Of a stretch of DNA of 64,000 nucleotides, positions 24,136-39,100 are shown piece after piece. Position 1 is the stretch's first letter. Every line of letters begins with the position of its first letter. Made by a program: the position numbers and the translations under genes. This stretch comes from Saccharina japonica (taxonomy: Eukaryota; Sar; Phaeophyceae; Laminariales; Laminariaceae): assembly GCA_008828725.1 (NCBI GenBank), contig MEHQ01000451.1:248001-312000 (forward strand), read 5' to 3'. Under the pieces are notes generated by a model. The model saw only the letters and a program-made list of their open reading frames with translations, ran no database searches and was not told the origin of the DNA.

Positions 24136-27100
24136 CTATATCCGATCGGCATCCATGACAGAAAAAAACGGTAGAGCAGCCGTGGAGGAACGGAAACGGT
24201 ACGATATGAGAGATACCTTGGTGATGTGACGCACGCATCGGACCTGCGAAATGGCTGCAGGCATGGATCGGGTGTGTCGAAATAGAGAAAGGTTGACCAT
24301 GCGCAAGGGGCCTATGCACATCGTAACACTTGTGTACTGCGCGCTACAGGCCGGTCTTATACATGCATAGATAGATGGGTAGGGGTCTGGGCTGAAAATG
24401 ATGACAGTCGTCGCAGTCGTCACTAATCACCGGTAGTGTTCCAAGGACAAAATTATAAAATGATGACGGTCATCATCAACCATATTCGTGGCACGACGGC
24501 ACGACTTCCCACACAAAACCACACCGCTCACCTTGTACACAAACTTCTCATCCCAGCCCTCCAGCTCCAAGCCTCCTACGTCCCTCGATGCATCGGACAT
24601 TCCATCGTCCCCCATCCCCGCCCCACCCCCCGCCACCCTAGCCATCGGCATGTCCTCTCCGCCTCGCACACTGGCCCTTCTTCCAACGGAAGGCGGTGCG
24701 GCTGCGGCCATCGCTCGTGGAGCACTGCCGGGGGGCAGCATGGCGGGGGTCTTGAGGCCTCCGCCTCCCATACTGGGGGTGCCGGGTGGGCGCATGGAGT
24801 GGAGAGACCTTCTGGAGCGGAGAGACGTCTGGGACATGGTGTCTGAGAAGTCGTCCCCCGCTTCCATCGCCGATCCGAAGAAGGACTCCCACCTATCGTC
24901 ACAGAGTCGACAAAAACAGTCGTCCAAGAGTCGTCAAATAACCGTAACAACAAATCGTCATAAAAACCATCAAACATTCGTCAAAGAGCCGTTAAAGAGC
25001 CGTTCAGCAGTCACCAAAGAGTCGTCAAATCGACGTTAAACGGTTGTTCAAAAGACGCCCAAAAGCCGTGAAAAAAACGTCAAAGAATCTTCAAAGGATT
25101 GTCCAAGAGTTGTCAGAGAAAGAGAGGTGCATGGTGAATCAGGCGAGTCGTGCGTGACGTATTAGGCGAATTGCCCATGGCGTACCTGGAGAGTCGTCAA
25201 TTGGGAATCAGGCGAGAGATTAACGTAGCCGCCGCTAGTGCGCCGTGCTTTTAGCGCTCAATACTCAACCAATCACGTAAACGACGTAAGCAGTGCTGCG
25301 TATTTACCACCCGCATATTTCCCTCAAAACCACAACCCATTGCTGATACAGCTGAAAGCTTGCAGCTCCCAACCCGCCGCGCGCGGCAACAAAAAAGCGA
25401 CAACGGAAACGACTGCCAAGCATCACAAACAAGACACGTTGTTTCTCGTACGTTCAGGGTATCTAAAGACACTCGGGTTCGGCTTACCCTGCGCTTCCCT
25501 CGTGACCGACCGTGGCCTCGATGATTTCCATCACGTCCACCACGCCCATCACCTCCCCCGACTCCTCGTCAACCACAGGCAGGTGAAGGTATCGGTTCTC
25601 GCACATCTGAAGATGGAAGAACAAAGGAGGTTAACCCACAACAACACAAGGGAGGATCAGTCACACTCAGCGTGTTCTGCGTATAATACAACAAAGTGTA
25701 TTGATGTATATAGGGACGATAACATAAGTTGTCCACGTACTGTACATGTAGGCGATATGAGCGGAGTTGGCAAGGAGAGCTGCGAGGGTCGGAAGCACTG
25801 TCGTTGGGGTGCACCTCTACAACACTGTTTTTCGGGCCAGTGATTTGGATCACGGACCACTACTGGCGTGGGTAGCTTTGAGTCCTATCGCAAAAATGGC
25901 CGGTCTTCCTTTTTGTGGCGTCGTGGCTTACATTGGGCACACCGTCACCACTTTTCGGGGGGGCGGGTGACGGTGCTTTGTCGCCTTATCTTTTAAAACC
26001 TCGACGGGTAGCTTGAACAAAATAAAACATACTGGCACAAACTGCACTTCCTGTACTGCGTGCTGTAGTGGCCACTCGCCAGCACTGTGGACCCAACGCC
26101 AACACAACTACAACAAACATCTACCCAACATTAACACGAACATCGTTACCAACACCACCAACAGTCCCACCAACACCACCACTACGAACATTGAATACAC
26201 CACCAGAAACAAAATCACGTCAACCAACCCACCGGTAACAGTACCTAACGGCAACATAGCGTATATGAGCACCAACACCATCATAAACAGCACCAACATC
26301 GCCAACAACACCCGCACAAGCCAAAACTCCCACCCGCATCCACTAATACCACCAAACCCTTATCCAGGACTACCGACACCAAATAACAGCACCGACACCA
26401 GAAACAACGCCAACCGCTACTGTACTGTTAATGTACTGTAGGAGACAGCCGAGACGGACAGGACGCCACCAATATGAGCGCACCTGCTGCAGTGCCTCGA
26501 TGACGGTCATGGAAGGAGCCCCGCCGTCGGGGTTGGGTGTCATGACGCTTGACACTGCCGTCGTGCTAGGGCTTAGCTTCTGCAACCACCGTTTCGTTAT
26601 GGGAGGAAGGGAGGAAGGGAGGAAGGAAGGCCCGACAGGTGTTAACATGGCGCGTGAAAAAATGTTATGGCGATAAACCATGTATTTGGTGTACTTTGGT
26701 GTGCTTGCAGTACTGCATACTGTAGTCAAGTGACAAGACAACACACCCCGTCGGGCGAATTTTAAGGCCGACATATAATAGCAGCTACGGGCGGAGCAGG
26801 GAAAGACGAGGTGGGTGAGCGGGCGCGACTAACATGGCAGAAGTCAAGACGTGAAGAGCAGCCTCTGTTACAAAAAAACGAAGTGTACTCTGGCTGAGCT
26901 CAAGAACAGTACCAAGAGTTTCTACCACCCGTGGACAAGAAAAAAAAAAATCAGTGTCAAGGCAAAGCCAAGGCAATGCCGAGGCAATGCCGAGGCAAAG
27001 CCGAGGCAAAGCCAAGGCAATGCCGAGGCAAAGCCAAGGCAATGCCGAGGCAATGCCAAGGCAATGCCGAGGCAATGCCAAGGCAATGCCGAGGCAATGC

Positions 27101-30100
27101 CAAGGCAATGCCGAGGCAATGCCAAGGCAATGCCAAGCAAAGACAAGGACATTGAGAACGCAAGGCGATGTCAAGGGCAAGGGAAGGGCAAGGCAAGGGC
27201 AAGGAAAGGTCAACGTAAGATCAACGCAAGGCCAACGCAGGGCCAATGTCAAGGCCACCGGCATCAAACCCACCCCAATACACGGGAAAAGCACCCGCGT
27301 GTGCCACTTTTTGTTTAGTTTCTCGCCTTGGTGATGACCCTGTTCATCATGTCCTTTGGCGTGAAGATGCCCACCAGCTCCCCCTCCTCGACCACCAGCA
27401 CCGCCTTCTTCTGTGACGCAATCACACTGGCGGCTTCCCTCACTGTATGCCTCGGTCTCACGAACTGCGCCTTCTCCTTGCTGCCCAGGACATCAGCCAG
27501 CGTCTGCCTCTCGCCCTCCCTGCCCTCGCCTGCCCCCGACATTGCCAACATCAACAGTTCCTGATGGAAAAAAACAAACAAGAAAAGGCGAGGCTTAGCA
27601 CCGACCCTCGCCGCTGGCGCTACGATAGTTATGGGAACATTAGGACAGATCGTCACCTACAACAGATCATCTAGATTATTTGCCTGCCGTGATGAGATGT
27701 TATGCACAGTAGTAGACAATGAAATGCGGATCTGATCTGTCCGATGGGGATTTGAATGGTGTATTAATAGTGTTATGATAGACATTATCCAACTGAACGA
27801 TTCAGCCAAAAACCGCGCGCGGACGAACCGCAGTCAGCTTAGTCTTCTGCTTCGCCATACTGTCTCAAAGGAAAGGAGGGTTCATCTGCCGGACAGATAC
27901 AGTAGAAACCTATGAAAAATCTCGAGCAATAATTAACGAAATAATAAATACAGTCTGGGACAGCTTTCCTGATTCTTATTAGGTGTCTGTTACTGTATAC
28001 CAGGTACAGTACAGAAGAAACCTCTGCAAAATCCCGCTCGTACAACTACTAAACTGGCTGTTCTCGCCCGTATAACTACTAACCTGGCTGTTCTACGTGA
28101 ATGCACGAGATCATCGTGACCCCACTGTCACTACGAACAGCACTGACAGCGCAAAGAACACCTGGTTCCCGACGCGTGGGTGTGGGTAGAATGGAAACGG
28201 GTCAAACGAAGCATCAGGCACTCCCCCGCCCCCCTCTCCAAATGAGAGGACTGTGGGGGGTTGGCAAACCGAACCAGTAAACAATTCGTGTTTTTTGAGG
28301 AAATAATTATTAATAGGCGTGTTGATAAATATTTTGGACTTCCAAACAACTGGTTCATAATTCGCAAGTCTTTAATCTCTCAAACGAGTTGTGTGATGGC
28401 GCTACCCCCCACGCAAATGCCAGTACTCTAACCGCGACAGACGCCTCGTTCCACGCAAACCCCCCAAAAAATCCAGAAAACAGGCCAATAGGTTGGCAAC
28501 TCCTCCTCCTTCCCTCGTTCTTCCTCCCACGTTCGGCTCACCTGCAGAGCCTGCTGATTCCTGGCGGTAGCCTTCCCCTTGATTGATTTTGCAGCCTCCA
28601 TCACTGCCCCCAGCATGGCCACATTGCCACCACCACCGCCCCCTCCCCCCTCTTCTTCCTCTTCGGCTTTCTTTTTTGCTGCCTTTTCCAAGCGGTGTAC
28701 GGCGTCGTAGAGGCATTTCGCGATGTCCAAGAGACCGGTGACCTTCCCTTGTGCGTCCACCACCTGCCGACAAAAAGCGTCCAAAAAAAGGCGTCGGAAA
28801 ACATGGCGCCGAAAGGGGTTTGTTATAGGCACTGCTACGCTTGGCAGGGCGGGGGCACGGTTACCCTCGTCTCGCACACAGCGTGTGCCAACCATTTGAT
28901 CTAATTAGTAGTAAGCTCTACCGAGCACCTCTACCGAGCACCTCTACCGAGCACCTCTACCCTCCCGCCCTTCTCTCCATTCTTGGCCCCCTTCATTGCC
29001 CCTTCGCCGCATTACCAACTCCTTTCCCCTCCCCCCCTTTCAATGGCCAAATTACTAAGGCAAGCAACAAATGAGTAACCCCCCCTACCCCCCCCGTATC
29101 TCCCTCCTTATTCTCAAACAATGATGGTGGGCTTAGCTCGCAGGACAGCCCAACACAAAAAAACACACCCAACATTTCTCATTTTTTTTCAAGACGCCTT
29201 CCACGATAGGGGTAGCACTTTTTCGTCAAAATATGTACTTCGTATGTACTCTCAACCCTTAAAGGACTGGAGTCCCGTTTTGGGGACAACTTACTTGTAA
29301 TTAGAGTGGTCTGTCCCCAAAAAGGGACTGCAGTCCTAAAGGGGTTAAGACACGTTTTGGCCTCAACTGAGAAACCACCCAATATTTTCCGTTTGATTGT
29401 TTACGATATTTTCCGTTTTACGCCTAGGGCATGGGCTCATGTATCGGGTTATATGGTTATATTCGTAGCGCACAATGGTTAGGCAACGAGGGCCTCATCA
29501 AAAAGGGTTGCTACCCCTAGCGTCGCGCTTATGTTTCACTGTGCTCGCAAAAGAGAAGCCAACAACAAACGCGAGAGCCGCGTAACGCGTGCGGAACCAC
29601 CCCATGCTAGGGCAACGCTTTGCTTTACTTTTTCGTGTATGTTGTTGCCTTGCATCTCACCGGTAGATGTCTGGTCTTGTTCCGGAGCATGAGCCCCAAG
29701 GCCTCCATGGCGCTCTCGTCCATACCAACCATGGTGGGGTCGGCAGTCATGACGTCACGCACGGCTGTTCGGTCCGGAGACTTGTCGAACGCGATGACCC
29801 GCCTGTACAATCCCCAACCGACAATACCAACACCAACAAAAACGACGATGGGCGCGGAAAAAGAGGAGCTTCAAGTTGAAGTTGAAGAGGTGGTCGTTAT
29901 AACCCTCAACCTTTTTATTATACCACCGTACTCTCATTTCGGGCACAAAACACACACTAATTATTAGATTACAGTAGGGAAAACTCACTGTCGGAGTTTG
30001 TGTTATTCATGGGGTATTGTCGACGAATACGAGTACACCGGGATAGTGCACTTTGCCTGCTCGTCTACGCCGATACACCGGAAAGAGTAGGTGAAACATC

Positions 30101-33100
30101 TCTAGGCCCTGTCGCCTACGGCAACGACATACTCGATAGCAGTGGCATTCACCCGAGAGTGGCATCACCTCAACACCCAAACACTTAACACTCAACAACG
30201 AGGATCAACCAGAGGGTTAGTATCATATGACGGACATCACTATTGAAATATGCGGTACGTAGCTCTCGCTAGGAACTCTCGCGGGTGGATATTTGCAGGG
30301 CTTTCCATGACTTTTCATGGCTCATCGCCCCAACCCGTGGGTCGGGTCGAGTCGCCAGGGCGTTGTTCAAATTCTCACGGATCGGGTCCGATCACCGTTA
30401 CCCGACCCGAACCGACCTGGCCCGCGAGAGATTCGACCGGACCCGTGGACTAGTGAAAGGTGGAACAACCGTCAACTGCGAAGATTTCGGTCGGACGGCA
30501 CGGATATCCGGCTCCAGCCAGGCCAAAAGAAGTACCAGTATGGCATTAAGGCATGTTCAAACTTTTAGGCGGCGTGTAAACTATCACTATTATTAAACAG
30601 TACTATTACTAGCAATTCGCTTCGCTCGCAAAACATTAATACGCTACTGTAGCATTAGTAAGGCGATCAACGATGGGACCAGCGAAAATAAACGACCAGC
30701 AAAAGGAAAAAGCCTTTACACAATAACTGACACATTACACACAAACGGTACGAGCTGGTTCAGGCATATCACCCAAAATGTCGTCAGTCACGAATGCCGC
30801 ATGTAATAGCAACTCCAATGTCACAGATTTGGTACCATACTGATCGCCATGAACAGTGGAAGAGGGTGACATCGCCAATTTTTTGTTCAAGGACCTAGAA
30901 CTGGCGCCACCGCCGAAAATGTGGCCCGACCAATCACAGGCCTTCAAAGTAGTCAACAATAGTCAGGCGTTTCCGTAGGAAAACATGATTCCCCCCCCAA
31001 TTTGTTTTTCTGAACGAGCCGCTTTCAGGTGGTCCAAGGCATGTTTGTACAAAGTTTCACGCAAATATTCGAAGATGCGTATGATTATATTAAGTCATAT
31101 TTAACGCCCAAAATCGATTATATACTGAAACTAAGTAATTACGAGGCAACGCCTATTTTTGCGCTTTTACCGCACAAAAGCCCAAATGTCCACGCCGTTT
31201 TTTGGAGATAGACCCTAAAATTTGGCACACGTGTTTTATGCGCCCTACCCGAGCCTTTGACGAATGGGTTGTTTTTTTTCGCCGGAAATTTCGGATTTCT
31301 CAAGACCCAAATTTCCCAAAAACATTACAAAACAAACAATATCTGACGGGAAACAAAAACAAGAAAGAACCCATCCGTTAAAGGCTCGGGTGGGGCGCAT
31401 AAAACACGTGTGCCAAATTCCAGGGTCTATCTCCAAAAAACGGCGTGGACATTGGCCACTGAATACATTTTCGGCGGTATGCTTGAACCAGCCTGTAGGA
31501 CGAACTCAACCAGAGTACCAACTCATAATCCATCACCGATGGTCTATCAGCCGTACAGCCTGACCTATTTATAAAAACAAAGTACATCAGTTGTAAGATC
31601 AATGACTTGAGCGAAACACATATTTGCAAGCTGTGTGTGATATCATATGATACTTCGATCGCGCATACTTTACGGGTTGTATATGACCTGTGATGGCCTC
31701 ATGCCGGATATATATATGAAGGTTTTGAACACAGAAATGAAGCTGTGGAGCTCAGGATGTATGTGCGTGCACAAAAAAAAACCCGACATCATGCAGCTAC
31801 CGTACGGCCATGTGCACAGCCAACTGTCTAGCTGCATCCATTTTCCTGCCCATCTACTATCCATATCATATGTAGTCGTGCCACCTACTAGGATATGTAG
31901 TCGGGCCATTTGCCATGATAAGTAGTCGTGCTACTTAACAGGGCGACACGAGGAGGCATAGAGGAACGAACCTGGTGAGGTCGTGGTCGGTGATGATCCC
32001 CGCGACGCGTCCCCTCTTCATCAGAAGAGCCGCGTCCGTCCTTTTCTGGGACATCTCTGTAGCCACCTCCAGCACCGACCTGGCAGAGGACAGGAATGAA
32101 GGACCAGAAGCCCCAGCCATACGTAGCAGTCAGCAGTAGCAGTAGAAAAGCGCACGAAATGAAGCTTTGGGCTTCAAAGGCATGGTATGCTATGGGTATG
32201 GTTGGGTATGGTATGTGTGTAGATACATATTTATTTTGTTCATCCCTTTTAATATTTTCGCCCTTCTTTTTCTCTCTCCTCCCTAGTCGTAACTCAGATC
32301 CGGGGTCACAAAGTAGGCTCCTCTTTCTCCTCCCCCACTGCGGTTCGTGCCTTGCATTTTTATCGCGAGAAGACTCCAGCCCTTTCTTCCCTCATCGAAT
32401 TGTTTATGTATAAAATGTGTTTTTTTCGTGCGCGACGGCGGTAAAACACGAGACACGCCTGCTACGAAAACGCGACATTGAGTGTTCGGGCTGAGTTGGT
32501 GTATATTCGACTTAGTTGAAAAGACGAGGCGTAGATGTGCGCGACGTCGTATGCTGCCAGGTATCCGCTCGTGTTTGCGGCTGGCGTCGTTCGTCAAATA
32601 AACAAACCATCAAAATAACGCAATATACGACAAGAGGAGACCAATACAACACTGAAAATGACATGCCAGGTAACAGACGATACAAACCCAGTCACGATCG
32701 CCTAAACGAAAGTACTCCCTGAAGAGGTCTCAAGCATCCGTTCTGCCTGGATGAGGGACATCAAACCGAACCATACACACATCACTGCGGCAAGAAAAAA
32801 TAACAACAAAAGCAACACCCTCCCCCCGAAACTCCAACTTCAAAGCTCACAGCAGACAGAACGCAGGCAAAAGCACAACAGGACGTAAACCTAAAACAGC
32901 ACGAAAATAACAACAACAACAACAACAACTGCCACGACGACGTGTGCACTCTTCCCCCCTCACATGTCACAGGACATCACGATCGGGCGCTTGGGTCGGA
33001 GGCTGGAAACCGGCTTGTCGTTCCGCCTAGACGCCTTTGCCGTCGACATCCCCGACACAGATGCCGCCGCCCCGGCCTTGGGAACTCCAATGGCGCCACC

Positions 33101-36100
33101 GCCACCGCCACCCCTTGGTCGGACAGACCTAACGCTCTTATCCACGCTGAATATGGAAGCGGTGTCCGACACATCGTCCCCGGCATCCATCGCATCACCG
33201 AAGAACGCCTCCCACCTAATGAAATATGAACACAAAAAAAAAAAAAATGGTGACGAGTGATAGTGGGTTCGGAGGGAGGGAGGGAGCCAACTGCGAACCA
33301 AAGGACAAACAACGAAACATGCTAGTATATATATACTATAGGTATACTAGAGAAACATGCTAGTATATATACTATAGGTATACTATAATCAAGTCAAGAG
33401 GAATCGGGGCGCACCTGCAGTTTTCTGAGGCTCTTGACTTGATTATAGTATGCATATCTTGAATATAATATATGACCTCTATACTACAGTAGTAAAAACT
33501 GGCTTCAAGAAAATAATCACACTTGACGCCCATGTGCCGCAAGCGAAAGGAAAAACACACCATGTAAGGCAGTTTATCAATCAGAAAGGGTCTAGCCCTA
33601 CAGCATAGTCAATACATTCAAGATAAGCTGCTATGTACTCCTATCGAGTACGTACGTAAATCCTCTGTAATCGAAACGAGCAATCGAGCCTCTGCACAAG
33701 TAGTCGAATCAACTTCTACGATAGAACGATATGGGTCGCAATTGTTTCGTCAAAGTACTTCTGTATGACGGAGTTCCTCAACTGATCAACTACCCAATAC
33801 CAATATTAATATTAATAATACAGTACCAAGAATACGATGGAACGTCCGCAGTCTTAATCATACGACTACTATCACGGGGGAGCATAGTAAACACTACTGT
33901 AGTAATAGTAAACAGGACCTACGGTATACACAAACCTATATATTACATGTACCTATTTTTACTAACAATATTTGGTCCTATTGTATGATATTTACTATGC
34001 TCCCCCGTAATAAACAGTAACTAAAAAAATACCAGGTAATAAAATATGGTACGTATTCAGGTAAACTTAGGGGGATATATGTCATTTTATCATTTATACC
34101 TTTCGGGTCCATCGTGAGTTCTGCTTGTTCTCATCACCACTACATGCTCTCCCCTAGTATCAAATAGCACTATTCATACCTGAATTTATGGGCTTGGTAT
34201 TGTAAAAGGGCGAGGCATAGAGCTCCTCTCGTACTCAAATCAAGATAATCATACTACAAGCAAGATACCACCGTCATAAACATTAGGCGCTACCCCTAGA
34301 ACGCAAATAGCACGCGTCTCGAAGCTTGGGACCGCACCATGGGTCCTTCCATTGAAAACCGAACCGTGGAACTGAATCAAACACTCGAAGCATGCACAAC
34401 ATCGGGCAGACCACGATCTAGATCATCTAAATACACCACTGTAGATCTTAAGCTGCTGCTTAGATATTGCGCAGGATCTGCATACGACGTCGTCGTATAG
34501 ATTCAGCCCAGAAAACATGTCCTAGACCATTCCGAGAATACGGCTTCCACCCGGCGGTATGAGCTACGAGTAGATAATGCAGATCAGGAATCAACCCTAA
34601 ACCCTGAAATATCTAGATCATGAACCAGGAATCGAGTATCTATCTGTAGATGATCTATCTGTAGATGATATATCGGTATATCATCTATGTGTAGATGATA
34701 TATCGGTATACCATCTATATGTATATGATCTATATCTGCATATGATATATCTGTAGATGATCTATCTGTGTACGTCGTGTGATATATATATATGTATATA
34801 ATCTGTCTGTATATTATATATCTGTATGTGATATATCTGTAGATGATCTGTTTGCCGTGTGGAAGCATGAGACCCAACCGTGAAATCCAGTGACAAAAAC
34901 GAGACATGGCATCAACACAACACTCTACTGCAGTATTGCAACTAGCAATGTGCAATACCTGCTGCTTCCTCTGTCTCCCGCCGTGGCCTGTATGATTTCC
35001 ATCACGCTGACGACTCCAAGCACGGTGCCATCCGACTCGTCCACCACAGGGAGATGGAGGTACTTATTCTCGTGCATCTGCAGATAAGTAGGAGCAGCAT
35101 GAACATTAACCAATAACGCCATCGGTTTACGAGGGTGGTCACTTGGCAATCTTGATTATAGTATAGGATACGGTGGTCATGGTGATCAAACAACAACAAC
35201 CGAGTTTGATCAAATACGAGCTACTAATGTAAGCCCGTTTTACACAGTCCCATGGCTTGGGGATAGGTATCTAACGAAAAGTGTACCTACGAGTATTGGG
35301 TGATAAGTTTATCAGAAAGTGTAAGCCCTACCATCAACCATCAACGCGATTGGTTGCTTTCAGCACAGAGCGACAGTCGCCCCCCCCCCCCCCCTCCCCA
35401 ATATGAATAACCTTCGAGAGAAATAACGTAACCCCAAGTCTTGCCACCGAGCGAGGTGTGGTGAGAACGTTATGTCGCCTCCTTCCCCATTCCGTGCTCA
35501 TGGACTGCAGTATGGCCTACTGGTGCTGGAAAGGGTAGGATTTACACACCGCAGCCTTTAGAACCACGGTAGACCCAGCACACTAGGAAGAGGAAACGGC
35601 CGATGGAGAGTGGATACTGTACCGAGTATGGCTTACGGGGGTTACAATCATACCGGTACGTAATACCGATCTAGCCGATGCAGATGGCTGAAGTAATTGA
35701 CAGCCAGAATAACCCGTCCAGATGACATAACACAATCGATGTTGTTATTCAAGTAAAAAAATCGAGGAAAAAAATCATGATATATTTTAATATTGATACT
35801 GCGTACCAGTTGGTAGTCAACCTACGCACGATGCAGCTATGCAGGCACATCGACCCCGCCTCTTACCTCTCTGAGTGCCTCTACGACGGTCATATCCGGC
35901 GCCACGGTGTCGGGGTTGGGGGTCATGATGTCGGACACCGCCGTAGAGTCGGCGTCCAATCCCTTGGCCACCACTCTCATCAGGAGGTCCTTCGGGGTCA
36001 CAATGCCCGCCAGGTGACCTTCTCGTAGCACCAGCACCTATCAGTACATCAACACCGCCACATAACACGAAACACGTAACACATGGTACCAGGTTAGCAC

Positions 36101-39100
36101 TTAGCACATACCAGTTTCAGGTATACAAAAAATCGAGACACATAACGAATATGTTCGTCCGACAGGGATCGGGCATTATGGCCCTAGAACGTTCCAAACA
36201 ATTTCCGGCACATTCCATACAAAAATAAAACACCTGGGACAACATCTTCCACACAAAACAGTGTATTATAGTTCCTCGGCAAGCAATGGAGCCGCTTTAA
36301 ACTCCGGACCGTGCGCTCGTGGGCTTGTGGGGTCGCGGGCAATGTCACCGGCAACGTGGGTCGGTTCGGCATCATGGTTGATGCACTGTGCGCAGCAATA
36401 GCCAGACACGGCTATCATGATACCAGGTACAAGGCGGGCGATTGGCTCTCTTCCGTCGGCAGCCTAAGCGATCGAGCTTGACGTTTTTGAGGTGAAAGAG
36501 TGACGTCAGCTAACGGAGCAACTGCACCGGCTCCTTCCTAGGAATAAACACTTCAGTGCTACTGTAATATCAAATAGTACTCATAATACTGGTGTCGACA
36601 GCATGTCGCCGGATGCTGTGGGTGCCTAGACATGCGATGTTCTTCGCCGGCATCAAGTCTCGCAATCGGGACAGTAACGGCATGCGCAATCCTGACAAAA
36701 GACATATGCTGCAAGGCATCAACCCCCTGGGCAAAAACGCCACACCCTACACTACAAACACCTTACACTACAGCGAGATGTAACTCACGGGCACAGGGGA
36801 CATACCCACCAAACCGAAACCACACTGACGAATTTTTTCCGACCGACAATCGGCAACCCTTCCAAGCCACCTTGAAAATCGAAATGTTTGCCTTAACCCT
36901 TTAGCTGCTGCAACAATAATTACACTCTAATTCCAAGTAGTTTTCCTCAAAAACATATTATGGGGGCCATAGTAAATAAGACCAAAATATTGTCACTACA
37001 AATAGGAAAATATATAGGTTATGGTGTGTACCGTAGGCCCTATTTACTAGTATTACTAGTATTGACTATGGACCACTACTATCACTACTATTGCTATTTA
37101 CCTGGTATAGTACTGGTATTACAATAGGCTCACTGCCCACAACAAAACAGAGCGTATTATGAACAGCAGCACTCTTTCATACCCAACAGCGTTTTCGTCA
37201 CGAGCGATTCGGTTTAAGGATAGCGATGATTGGTTGATTGATTGATTGATTGATTAATAAGCGATTGAGGAGTAGTGACAATATTTGTGTCTACCGTAGG
37301 TCCTATTTACTAGAGTCCCCCATAATATTAGTGTAGTAGTGTAACCCCTTTGGTGCCTCAGAGGGCAAAACATGCCCAAACGAAAGGATTTCATTACTAA
37401 TACGGCTGTGAGTTGTCTGACTACAAGTCGCCGACTAGTTATTAGTTGGTATTAGTTGGCTAGGTATTACTAAAGTTAGCTTTGTGTTTCGCTGGCGTGT
37501 TTGTGGCTCGGGGTGCGCTTTTGTAGTTGGTACACACTGTTATAACTCAGTTACTTGGCATACTTTTGCCATAGCCTTAACAATCTATTACAGCATCGTG
37601 TACACCAATCAGCCCAGTAGACGCTCATAGGCCACCCGGGTTAAGCGCGTGTCCGAACAGCGTAACTCCCACACGCGCATCATGATAATCGCACTTGCAA
37701 CGCTGCACGGTAAGAGCACACTTGTCATATTTTAGGTATCTGTGCCTGAGCCCCACAAAGCATTTGTGTCTCATTAATGTCTATCAATGTTTAGACTTGG
37801 GGTTTAGTTTTCAAATATCTCTCCAAAGGGGTTAGAACGCGAACGAAAAAAAACAAATCAAGCACACAACCAGCCGACGACCTACGTAGACCTAAGAAGA
37901 GCCAACCAGACCCACGCACGCACCGCTTTCTTGCTCCTAGCGATGGCCTTCCCCGCCGTTGACACGCTGTCCGCTTCGTCCGCAAACTCCACCTTCTGCT
38001 CCGACAAAATTCCCCCCAAAGTCGGCTCCTGGACAAGGCCAAGAAGGCCGCCACCGGACAAGAGGATGTTCCAGAGGGCAGGTGTCATGCGTTATGTGTT
38101 TACGTGATACTCCTGTAAGTCACACGTGTTGTACATACGACATGTTTTTTGGTGTGCCTGTCCACTTGTGTGTCTGCCTGTCTGCCTGTCGAGCTACTGT
38201 GTAACCGAGACCAGAGCAACAACCTCGCCAGCATTAGCACCATCACCATGATCACCATCAGCACCACTAGAATCCTCATCCCGATCATGACCGAAACCAC
38301 CATCATCCCCATCATAACCCTCATCATAACCATCGCCATCTCCATGATGATTATCCTGATGGTTGATCAACATTATCATTGGTGAGACCATCATCTTCGT
38401 GGTCATCATCACGATCGTCAACATCAGCATCACGATCGTCAAAATCACTCTATCATCACTGGGAGTATTACCTCCTCTCCGTCGGAAAGGCCCTGTAGAA
38501 GCTGCGCCATCGCCGCCACGGCCATCTTGCCATTTTTTTTACCGCCCTTCTTAGCCTTCTGAGCGTGCAGCTAACAAAAGCAGCGTATGAGCATCCACGT
38601 CGTCCAGGCACCCGCCAGGAGCACCGTCGTATCAGCATCAAGGCAGTCCAAACGCCGGTCAAAGAAAAACCGTCAGGAGAGGAGGCACGAGCCAGCCAAA
38701 GCGGAGGGGGGTCGGATACCGAAAGGGGAGGATATGCGTGGGGTAACAAAAGGGCAGGCATCAGAGACCGTTTTGCGGTGGGGTTCAGTTTTGTTTTCAA
38801 TGCGGACAGCACAGATACCCCTCCACCAACAACACATATAAACACGCAGAAAAACAACTTTCTGTAGAGTGTACTGTTCGCGAGATTCAACACGAACGAG
38901 ATCAAACAGGGAGATGCATAAGGAGAGAGCAAACGAATCGCAGACCGCGACGACGCGCAGGACTCTCCACTCCGGATCTAGCTCAACCCTGCCGGGACTT
39001 CCGACGATAAACACTGACGATAAACAGTGAAGATAAAAGGTGGCGGTTACAGCAGCGGTAGTAACGGCCACTGCCGCGTGATTGGGAGATATTATACAAC

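Noticed and set aside
26785-27334. Periodic 11-residue open frames (Ala/Met/Pro/Arg/Gln)
   Set aside because: Produced by an 11 bp minisatellite in an intron of the CBS/PB1 gene.
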